Position numbers and translations under genes: made by a program. This document shows positions 20,335 to 27,208 of a stretch of 32,230 bases of DNA, in pieces; within the stretch, counting starts at the first letter, position 1; every line of letters begins with the position of its first letter. Origin of the DNA: Paludibacteraceae bacterium (GTDB lineage Bacteria; Bacteroidota; Bacteroidia; Bacteroidales; Paludibacteraceae); NCBI GenBank assembly GCA_017464475.1, contig JAFTZQ010000012.1:1-32230 (forward strand), written 5' to 3'. The notes under the pieces were generated by a model, which made no database searches, was not told the DNA's origin, and saw only the letters and a list, made by a program, of their open reading frames with translations.

Positions 20335-21792
20335 ATGACAAACAATACAAAACACCGGATTTTGAACAAAGGGCTGCTTGTCCTTTCAATTTTCATTTTT
20401 CAATTTTCCCTTATGAAGGCGGCTGACACCACCTATTATACGCTCCCTCAATGCCGCGATCTGGCGCTCTCAAAGGGTGCATCGTCGCAATCGCAGCAGG
20501 AGTTGCTTCTGGCTGCCAAATACAATCGTCAAGCGGCGCTGGCGGCTATGTTCCCTAAGTTCACAGCCAATGCTTCATACATGTGGAACAGCGCGAACGT
20601 GCATCTGCTCTCCAATACCACCGAATTCACGTTCGGTACCGCCACGGTCAATCCGGACGGAACGGCTTCGTGGGCGTGGAAAGATCTGCCGTCGATGACC
20701 CTCACGGACGATGCCGGGCAGTTTATCGCCGACGGATACAAGATGCTGTATGACAAATTGTCACCTGACATGCGTCAGATTTTTGTGGCGCACGTGGGCG
20801 TGACGCAGCCGATCTACGTCGGAGGGCGGCTCATACAAATGTACAAGATTGCCAAAGCGTCCGAGACGATCGCTTCGATTCAATCGGAGGCAAAACATGA
20901 CGATATCATCTACGGAGTGGATGAGGCCTACTGGCGCGTGGTGTCCGTCTCGAAGAAGAAAGAGTTGGCGGAGCAATATTACAAACTTCTTTGCCAGCTG
21001 GAGACGGATGTCAAAGAGGCGCTGGACGAAGGGCTGGTGACGCAGTCGGACTTGCTCAAAGTGACCACCAAACGCGGCGAAGCAGAGGTGAAGAAACTGC
21101 AGGCGGAGAACGGTCTGACGCTTTCCAACATGGCGCTCGCGCAAGTCTGCGGGCTGCCGCTGAGCACGGCTTTCCGGCTGGATGAAAGCGGTTTGAGTGA
21201 GACCTCGCTTCCTGTCGATTCAACGGACGCAGAAGCTGCGGTTGCCGGCAGGTCGGAGATACAATTGCTGGAGCAGGCAGAGAAAATAGCCAAATCCAAT
21301 GCCAAACTGATGGCAGCCGGCTTGCAGCCTAATATTGTCGCTTCGGCGGGGTACATCTATTCCAACCCCAATGTGGAAAATGGATTTAGCAATAAATGGG
21401 ACAGCAAGGGCTTCTTCTCTGCCGGCGTGGTGGTCAATGTGCCGATCGCGCATGCGGACGATATCCTGCGCTACAAAGCTGCCAAACATGCCGCAAATGC
21501 GATGGCGCTCAAAACCGAAGAGACGCGCGAGTTGCTGACGCTCCAGACGACCCAGGCGAACCAGAAACTGGCGGAGGCGCAGCAGAAGATTGCCCTCGCA
21601 CGCCTTACTCAGAACAACGCCGCCGAGGTACTCCGCATGGCGCAAGAATCCTATGAAGCCGGTATGATCACCGCCTCCGAACTGATGCAGGCGCAGACGG
21701 CGTGGCTTGCAGCGGCTACCGATCTTGTTGACGCCGAGGTGGAAGCCAAAACAACGGAAACACAACTTCGTAAATATTTAGGAAAACTATAG
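20335..21792 (+). CDS. TolC family outer-membrane channel protein
   Basis: A long N-terminal signal peptide precedes two outer-membrane efflux-protein repeats with the usual coiled-coil helices, for example KKKELAEQYYKLLCQLETDVKEA... in the first half and QTTQANQKLAEAQQKIALA in the second. The conserved end of the second repeat is MITASELMQAQTAWLAAATDL. The 485 residues are a normal length. It would form the outer-membrane duct for the HlyD and ABC-2 proteins encoded next. The hydrophobic core of the signal peptide (LSIFIFQFSL) is coded by TTTCAAT-like repeats. It lies 2 nt before hlyD. Confidence 0.92.
   Translation: MTNNTKHRILNKGLLVLSIFIFQFSLMKAADTTYYTLPQCRDLALSKGASSQSQQELLLAAKYNRQAALAAMFPKFTANASYMWNSANVHLLSNTTEFTFGTATVNPDGTASWAWKDLPSMTLTDDAGQFIADGYKMLYDKLSPDMRQIFVAHVGVTQPIYVGGRLIQMYKIAKASETIASIQSEAKHDDIIYGVDEAYWRVVSVSKKKELAEQYYKLLCQLETDVKEALDEGLVTQSDLLKVTTKRGEAEVKKLQAENGLTLSNMALAQVCGLPLSTAFRLDESGLSETSLPVDSTDAEAAVAGRSEIQLLEQAEKIAKSNAKLMAAGLQPNIVASAGYIYSNPNVENGFSNKWDSKGFFSAGVVVNVPIAHADDILRYKAAKHAANAMALKTEETRELLTLQTTQANQKLAEAQQKIALARLTQNNAAEVLRMAQESYEAGMITASELMQAQTAWLAAATDLVDAEVEAKTTETQLRKYLGKL
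20380..20412. repeat. TTTCAAT-type array coding the TolC signal-peptide core
   Basis: Units TTTCAATTT, TCATTTT, TCAATTTT repeat with 7-8-bp spacing and encode SIFIFQFSL. It resembles the TCTCAAT arrays at 4812, 8617 and 23957. Confidence 0.55.
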
Positions 21793-21794
21793 TT

Positions 21795-22784
21795 ATGAAA
21801 CACCAGAAAGAAGGAAGTCTGCTGTTTGGTCTTGTCGCACTCCTCACAGTAGTCGTTATTGTTGCGGTCGTGGGTATTCTGGCTTTGCGGCCGGAGAAGA
21901 CACTCATCCAAGGCGAAGCCGAGGCTGCGGAGTACCGCGTCTCCGGCAAAGTGCCCGGACGTATAGAGATGTACCTCTACGAGGAGGGCGAACATGTGAA
22001 AAAAGGCGATACACTCGTGGTGATCTATTCGCCCGAAGTGGAAGCCAAGAAAGCGCAGGCACTCGCTGCACGTGAGATGGCGGAAGCGGTGAACCAGAAA
22101 GCCAAGAATGGTGCGCAACGTGAGCAAATCCAAGGTGCGTATGAGATGTACCAGAAAGCCAAAGCCGGCGAGGAGATCTATCGCAAGTCTTACGAGCGCG
22201 TTCAGCGGCTCTATGACAAAGGAGTGGTCAGCGCGCAGAAACGCGATGAGGTAGAGGCGCAATACAAAGCAGCTGAAGCTACCGTCAAAGCAGCCCGCAG
22301 CCAATACCAGATGGCGTTAGCCGGTGCCCGCGAAGAGGACAAAGCAGCTGCTGAAGCCCAAGTGGCGCGAGTGGATGGTATCCTCCAGGAAGTAGCGGCT
22401 GCCGAGGCGGAGAAATACCTTCTCTCGCCCTGTGATGGTGAGGTCTCGGAACTCTTCCCCAAAGTGGGTGAATTGGTCGGACAAGGCTCACCGGTGATGT
22501 CTATCGTCGATCTGAATGACGTGTGGTTCACCTTCGCCGTGCGCGAAGATATGCTCTCCCGTTTTCCGATGGGAAGTGTCGTCGAAGTGACCATTCCGGC
22601 GCTGGGAAACAACGTCAAATATCCGCTTACGGTCACCCATATCAAAGCCATGGGAACGTACGCTACATGGCGTTCCACCAAGCAAAACGGAGGCTACGAT
22701 GTCCGCACGTTTGACGTCAAATGTCGTCCGACGACTTCGATCCCTAATCTTCGTCCGGGTATGACTGCTCTCGTTGCAGAATGA
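21795..22784 (+). CDS. HlyD-type membrane fusion protein
   Basis: A single N-terminal membrane anchor (about residues 8-30) is followed by a biotinyl-lipoyl half-domain (VSGKVPGRIEMYLYEEGEHV), a long helical hairpin (about 78-205, rich in Ala, Lys and Glu), the second lipoyl half (LSPCDGEVSELFPKVGELV) and a beta-barrel domain. It bridges the inner-membrane permeases and the TolC channel. The stop overlaps the next gene by ATGA, so translation is coupled. The pairing with two ABC-2 permeases is like the YbhG/YbhS/YbhR type. Confidence 0.93.
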   Translation: MKHQKEGSLLFGLVALLTVVVIVAVVGILALRPEKTLIQGEAEAAEYRVSGKVPGRIEMYLYEEGEHVKKGDTLVVIYSPEVEAKKAQALAAREMAEAVNQKAKNGAQREQIQGAYEMYQKAKAGEEIYRKSYERVQRLYDKGVVSAQKRDEVEAQYKAAEATVKAARSQYQMALAGAREEDKAAAEAQVARVDGILQEVAAAEAEKYLLSPCDGEVSELFPKVGELVGQGSPVMSIVDLNDVWFTFAVREDMLSRFPMGSVVEVTIPALGNNVKYPLTVTHIKAMGTYATWRSTKQNGGYDVRTFDVKCRPTTSIPNLRPGMTALVAE

Positions 22785-23956
22785 AAATCATTCTTCAAAA
22801 TATATGGCGTGTGCTGCTTCGCGAACTGAAGATGATATTCGCGCGGCCGCTCTATCTGTTTGCTTCGGTGGGCGTCATGCTGCTCTCCACATTCTTCTTC
22901 CTGACCCTCATGAAGGGTGGGGCGGCGGAGAAAATGCCGATGGCGGTGGTTGATCTGGACCAAACGACGATCTCCCGCCGGCTTATCCATGAGATGCAAG
23001 CCACACCTTCCGTGGACATCCAACTCATCACCAACTCTTATCCCGAAGCCCGCCAAGCCATGCAAAATGGCAAGATTTACGGCATTTTTGTCATCCGCGA
23101 AGGTTTCTACCGCGACCTCGTTTCGTTCAAACGTCCGCAGATTGATTTCTATGTCACGAACGCCTATACCGTAGGTGGCAACACAACCTACAAACAGATG
23201 CTGACGATGGCGAATCTGGTCTCCGGTGCGTTCCAGCGCGAGGTCTTGCGCAAGAAAGGGCTCACGGACGATGTGATCATGCACCGTATCCAGCCGCTCG
23301 CCATCGAGGGACACATGGTCGCGAACCCTTGGGGCAATTATTCCATTTATCTGGTCAGCACAATCCTGCCGGGTATCTTGGGGCTGGTCTGTCTCATGCT
23401 CACCATCTTCGCCATCGGTTTTGAACTCAAAGCGCGCACGTCGCACGCTTGGCTCCGTGCAGCCGGAGGTAACTATACCATTGCGATGATCGGCAAACTG
23501 ATTCCGTACACGCTGATCTATCTTATTCTCGGCATCGGCTGCCATCTGATCCTCTACCGCTTCGCCGGTTTCCCTGTCTATGGCAGCACAGGACGGCTGA
23601 TGTTCGGTCTGTTGCTTTTTATCCTGGCGATGGAGGCACTCGGAATCACGATGATCGGTCTGCTGCCCACGCTCCGCGACGCGCTCTCAATCGGTGCGCT
23701 CTATTCGATGCTGGGCTTCTCCCTCTCCGGCTTCACATACCCCCAGATGGCGATGCTGCCGCCCGTCAAAGCGCTCTCCTATCTGGAACCGCTCCGGCAC
23801 TATTATCTCATTTATGTCAACGAAGCGCTCATGGCTGCCCCTGTTGAAAACAGCCTTCCGAATGCACTTGCCCTCACCGCCTTCATGCTCGCCTCGCTCT
23901 GCGTCGCGCCGCGGCTCCATAGGGCGTTGGTCTATTGGAATTACCCTCTGAAATAA
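22781..23956 (+). CDS. ABC-2 type transporter permease (first)
   Basis: The 391-residue protein has the ABC-2 layout of YhgE/YbhR-type permeases: one membrane segment near residues 25-43, a large extracytoplasmic domain with AVVDLDQTTISRRLIHEM, and five further segments in the second half (about 185-385). It probably exports a lipid or hydrophobic compound together with the second permease. It overlaps hlyD by ATGA. No ATPase gene is found in the cluster. A TTCTCAA array of four units lies between it and the second permease. Confidence 0.9.
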   Translation: MKIILQNIWRVLLRELKMIFARPLYLFASVGVMLLSTFFFLTLMKGGAAEKMPMAVVDLDQTTISRRLIHEMQATPSVDIQLITNSYPEARQAMQNGKIYGIFVIREGFYRDLVSFKRPQIDFYVTNAYTVGGNTTYKQMLTMANLVSGAFQREVLRKKGLTDDVIMHRIQPLAIEGHMVANPWGNYSIYLVSTILPGILGLVCLMLTIFAIGFELKARTSHAWLRAAGGNYTIAMIGKLIPYTLIYLILGIGCHLILYRFAGFPVYGSTGRLMFGLLLFILAMEALGITMIGLLPTLRDALSIGALYSMLGFSLSGFTYPQMAMLPPVKALSYLEPLRHYYLIYVNEALMAAPVENSLPNALALTAFMLASLCVAPRLHRALVYWNYPLK

Positions 23957-23984
23957 TTCTCAATTATCAATTATCAATTCTCAA
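23957..23984. repeat. TTCTCAA heptamer array between the two permease genes
   Basis: Four contiguous units, TTCTCAA, TTATCAA, TTATCAA and TTCTCAA, start right after the TAA stop of the first permease and end 11 nt before the GTG start of the second. Confidence 0.9.
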
Positions 23985-23995
23985 TTTTTTCCATC

Positions 23996-25171
23996 GTGTC
24001 CGAATATAAATATCCGATAGTAAAATCCTTTGTCACGGAACTTCAGCGCATCTTCCGCGATCCGGGTGTGGTCGTCATTTTTATCGTCGCTACGCTGGCT
24101 TATCCGTTGATTTACAAAGCGCTCTATTGGAATGAGCAGATCAACGATGTGCCGGTTGCAGTAGTCGATCTGAGCAATTCGCCCGAGAGCCGCGAGTTCC
24201 TCCATCGATGGAACGCTTCGCCGGACATTCGGCTCACCCATTCGTGCGCTTCTATGGCGGAAGCGGAGAAGCTCCTGCGCGACCAGAAGGTGCATGGAAT
24301 CATCTATTTCCCGCGCGATTTTGAGCGCCAACTGGCGGACCCGCTCGGCAAGGCGCATATATCGCTTTATTGCGACATGTCCTCGTTCCTCTATATGAAA
24401 GCGATCTATCTCTCCTGCAACCAGGTCATGCTGGAGTCCATGCGTAATATTCAGATCGACCGCTACGAGCAGATGGGCATGGACAAAGAGTTCGCTTGGG
24501 CGCTCGTCCAAGACGCACCCTATTCCGAGACCGCACTCTTCACGCCCACAGGAGGCTACGGCTCGTTCCTCATTCCGGCGGTTCTCATGCTGATCCTCCA
24601 CCAGACGCTCCTTTTCGGCATCTGTATGCTCGGTGGAACGGCAAGGGAAGAGAATGACGAAAACTACTCCTTCGCCTCGCTCATCGGGCGCGCAGGCGCG
24701 TGTTTCCTTATATATTTCGCCTTGGCAGCCATCCTGCTGGGCTTCTTCCCGCGGCTCTTCGGCATACCCCATATAGGCGCAATAGACGATATCCTGCTGC
24801 TAATCGTGCCCTATCTGCTGGCAATCATTTTCTTCTCGCTCTGCGTCTCGGTCTTCATCCGAAACCGCGAATCGGGACTCGTCCTGCTGATCTCCACGTC
24901 GCTCATATTCCTCTTTATGGCAGGTATCTCATGGCCCAAAGAGATGATACCTGCGGCGTGGCGTTACCTCTCTTATTTCATCCCTTATACATGGGGCGCG
25001 CACGCCTTCATACATATCAACTCCATGGGAGCCTCGCTCTTGCATACCAACGGATTCGCTGCCTCTGCTGCCACCGAATGGATTGCACTTTGGATCCTCG
25101 CTGCATTCTATTTTATCATGGCGAGCGGACTTTTCTATATCCGCAAAAAACGCGTTTTGGCAAATAAATAA
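23996..25171 (+). CDS. ABC-2 type transporter permease (second)
   Basis: Same length (391 residues) and layout as its upstream neighbour: one N-terminal membrane segment with VVVIFIVATLAYPLIYKAL, an extracytoplasmic domain with VAVVDLSNSPESREF, and five C-terminal segments, ending in ABC-2 motifs such as SWPKEMIPAAWRYLSYFIPYT. The two are diverged paralogues and probably form a heterodimer. Translation starts at GTG (23996); the next in-frame Met lies much later, inside the extracytoplasmic domain. The two genes are separated by a heptamer array. It is the last gene of the run. Confidence 0.9.
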   Translation: MSEYKYPIVKSFVTELQRIFRDPGVVVIFIVATLAYPLIYKALYWNEQINDVPVAVVDLSNSPESREFLHRWNASPDIRLTHSCASMAEAEKLLRDQKVHGIIYFPRDFERQLADPLGKAHISLYCDMSSFLYMKAIYLSCNQVMLESMRNIQIDRYEQMGMDKEFAWALVQDAPYSETALFTPTGGYGSFLIPAVLMLILHQTLLFGICMLGGTAREENDENYSFASLIGRAGACFLIYFALAAILLGFFPRLFGIPHIGAIDDILLLIVPYLLAIIFFSLCVSVFIRNRESGLVLLISTSLIFLFMAGISWPKEMIPAAWRYLSYFIPYTWGAHAFIHINSMGASLLHTNGFAASAATEWIALWILAAFYFIMASGLFYIRKKRVLANK

Positions 25172-25188
25172 GTTTTTAGCCACTTTAA

Positions 25189-25221
25189 TTTGCGTATGTC
25201 ATAAAAAAGTAGTATCTTTGC
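25189..25221 (+). promoter_or_regulatory. Promoter of the C_GCAxxG gene
   Basis: TTTG (25189-25192), 20 nt and TATCTTTGC (25213-25221). The start codon at 25240 follows after 18 nt. Confidence 0.85.
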
Positions 25222-25239
25222 AGCCCAAATACTAATACG

Positions 25240-25764
25240 ATGACAAACGAAGAGATCGAATCACGGGCTGCCCGCGCCGTGGATTTATTCAAACAAGGCT
25301 TTAACTGCTCCCAGGCGGTCTTTGCTTCCTGCGCAGATTTATATGGTATTACGGACGAATCGCTTGCCCTGCGTTTGGCTGCTTCTTTCGGTGGCGGAAT
25401 GGGCAGAATGAGGCTCGTCTGCGGTGCCGCGTCAGGTATGTTCATGCTTGCCGGCTTGCACAATGGTTCTGCTACGCCCCATGATAACACAGGCAAAAAG
25501 GAGAATTATGCCTTCGTCCAGCAACTCGCAGGCGATTTCAAATCTCGCTACGGTTCTCTCATCTGCGCCGAACTCTTAGGTCTTGTTCCCAAGAATACAA
25601 CACCCTCCCTTGAGGGGAGGGAAGGGGTGGGGTTCTCTCCCAAACCCGAGGAGCGCACCCCGGAATATTACCAAAAACGTCCCTGTTCCGAGATGATCGC
25701 AGAAGCGGTACGAATCTATCTCCACGCAATAAATGATAAAATGAGAAAATGTGTAAATGACTAA
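25240..25764 (+). CDS. C_GCAxxG_C_C family (redox-active Cys) protein
   Basis: The family signature is four spaced Cys motifs. Here FNCSQAV (C23), RLVCGAASGMF (C61), LICAELLG (C109) and RPCSEMI (C149) fit it. Members are thought to be redox or metal-linked, but no reaction is established. Residues about 120-135 (TTPSLEGREGVGFSP), between the last two Cys, derive from a family-1 palindromic element. The C-terminus (INDKMRKCVND) is coded by an AAATG-type array that runs across the stop codon up to the lpd start. Lpd follows after 8 nt, so the two are probably co-transcribed. Confidence 0.9.
   Translation: MTNEEIESRAARAVDLFKQGFNCSQAVFASCADLYGITDESLALRLAASFGGGMGRMRLVCGAASGMFMLAGLHNGSATPHDNTGKKENYAFVQQLAGDFKSRYGSLICAELLGLVPKNTTPSLEGREGVGFSPKPEERTPEYYQKRPCSEMIAEAVRIYLHAINDKMRKCVND
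25600..25636. repeat. GC-rich palindromic element (family 1) inside the C_GCAxxG gene
   Basis: CCCTCCCTTGAGGGGAGGG is followed by AAGGGGTGGGGTT. It is almost identical to the intergenic copy at 10898-10929 but is here translated as PSLEGREGVGF. Confidence 0.92.
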
Positions 25765-25776
25765 ATGGTAAAATGA
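25732..25776. repeat. AAATG-type octamer array across the C_GCAxxG stop and the lpd start
   Basis: Five units of about 8 bp, ending in AAATG each time (ATAAAATG, AGAAAATG, TGTAAATG, ACTAAATG, GTAAAATG). The last unit supplies the ATG start of lpd, and the fourth holds the TGA stop of the upstream gene. Confidence 0.8.
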
Positions 25777-27170
25777 ATAGATATTTTTTAGCCATCATAG
25801 GCGGTGGACCTGCAGGTTATACCGCTGCGGAGAAGGCTTCCAAAGCCGGAAAAGACGTCATTCTCTTTGAGCAAAACGCCCTCGGTGGCACCTGTCTCAA
25901 CGTGGGATGTATTCCTACCAAATCGCTCCTCTACGGCGCGAAACAGTATTACAATGCCACTCACGCGCAGAAATACGGTGTCTCCGCGGAGAACGTTACC
26001 TTCGATTTTGCCGCCATGCAGAAACGCAAGACCATCGTAGTCCGCAAACTCGTAGCGGGTATCAAAGCCCGTCTCAACAACGACCATTGTACCGTGGTCA
26101 ACGGCGCAGCAACCGTCCTTCCTCCCTTGGCTCCCTCTCTTGAGGAGAGGGCGGGGGGAGAGGTTTGTGGGGTTTTGGTTTCATGCGGAGACCAAACCTA
26201 CGAAGCGGAGAACCTCATGATATGTACCGGCTCAACGAACTTCGTGCCGCCCATTCCAGGCATCAAGGACAATCCTGCCATTTGGGATTCGACCGACGCA
26301 CTCGCAGCGACCGAACTGCCGGCCTCCATCATCATCGTGGGTGGCGGCGTGATCGGAATGGAGTTCGCGACCCTCTATCACGAACTGGGTGTGCCGGTGA
26401 CGGTTATCGAAGCCATGCCTTCGATCCTGCCGAACCTCGATCCCGAAGTGGTACAAATCCTCCTCGATAAATACCGCAAAGCCGGCATCCAAATCCTCAC
26501 TTCCACCAAAGTGGAATCCATCGACGGAAACACAGTTTCCATTTCTAGTTCTTCTAGTTCGACTAGTTTAACTAGTTTGACTAGTGACAAGATTTTAGTG
26601 AGTGTTGGTCGTCGCGCGAACCTGCAAGGCTTGGAGGCTTTAGACGGACTCGAATTCAACCGCGGCGCGATCGTCGTGGATGAGTTCTGCAAGACTAACC
26701 TTCCGAATGTCTATGCCTGCGGCGACGTCACGGGTAAGATCATGTTGGCGCATGTTGCTTCGCGTCAAGCCGAAGTGGCTGTCGGACGCATGCTCAAAGA
26801 GATTCCGCTCCAGCGTATCGCGTACAACGCTATCCCGTCTGTGGTCTATACCAACCCCGAAATAGCGTCCGTCGGAATTACGGAGCAACAAGCGGAATCG
26901 ATGTCTATCCCCGTAGAGGTGCACAAACTCCCCATGACCTACTCCGGACGATTTATGGCGGAAAACGAAGGCGAGACCGGGCTGTGCAAACTGATTTTGG
27001 ATGCCAAGAACCACTCTGTCCTTGGCGTACATTGTATCGGCAATCCCTGCTCGGAGTTCATCGCTGCGGCTTCGTTCGCCGTACGTATGGGTTACACCGC
27101 GGCGGAGTTCCGCCAAGTCGTCTTCCCGCATCCTACAGTAAGCGAGATCTTACACGAAACAATCGTTTGA
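25773..27170 (+). CDS. lpd: Dihydrolipoyl dehydrogenase
   Basis: The FAD-binding GGGPAGYTAAEKA and redox-active GGTCLNVGCIPTK (C41, C46), an NAD-binding GGGVIGMEFATLY, the second FAD site VYACGDVTGKIMLAH and the C-terminal FPHPTVSEI (His-Glu pair) identify the E3 component that reoxidises dihydrolipoamide for 2-oxoacid dehydrogenases or the glycine cleavage system. No E1/E2 genes are adjacent. Two repeat insertions are read in frame: APSLEERAGGE at residues about 121-131 (family-1 element) and a Ser/Thr-rich stretch at about 257-270 (ACTAG nonamer array). Apart from these it has the normal length and motifs. The start ATG lies in an AAATG array 8 nt after the previous gene. Confidence 0.95.
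   Translation: MNRYFLAIIGGGPAGYTAAEKASKAGKDVILFEQNALGGTCLNVGCIPTKSLLYGAKQYYNATHAQKYGVSAENVTFDFAAMQKRKTIVVRKLVAGIKARLNNDHCTVVNGAATVLPPLAPSLEERAGGEVCGVLVSCGDQTYEAENLMICTGSTNFVPPIPGIKDNPAIWDSTDALAATELPASIIIVGGGVIGMEFATLYHELGVPVTVIEAMPSILPNLDPEVVQILLDKYRKAGIQILTSTKVESIDGNTVSISSSSSSTSLTSLTSDKILVSVGRRANLQGLEALDGLEFNRGAIVVDEFCKTNLPNVYACGDVTGKIMLAHVASRQAEVAVGRMLKEIPLQRIAYNAIPSVVYTNPEIASVGITEQQAESMSIPVEVHKLPMTYSGRFMAENEGETGLCKLILDAKNHSVLGVHCIGNPCSEFIAAASFAVRMGYTAAEFRQVVFPHPTVSEILHETIV
26127..26168. repeat. GC-rich palindromic element (family 1) inside lpd
   Basis: CCCTCTCTTGAGGAGAGGG is followed by CGGGGGGAGAGG. Core identical to the HAD copy (19056-19090) and read in the same frame. Confidence 0.9.
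26542..26587. repeat. ACTAG-type nonamer array inside lpd
   Basis: Five units of 9 bp: TTCTAGTTC twice, GACTAGTTT, AACTAGTTT and GACTAGTGA. Because the period is three codons it reads as a Ser/Thr/Leu run in Lpd. The matching array outside genes is at 29144-29206. Confidence 0.88.
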
Positions 27171-27208
27171 GCAACGCGAAATAAGAACTAATCTAATAAC
27201 ATCATATC

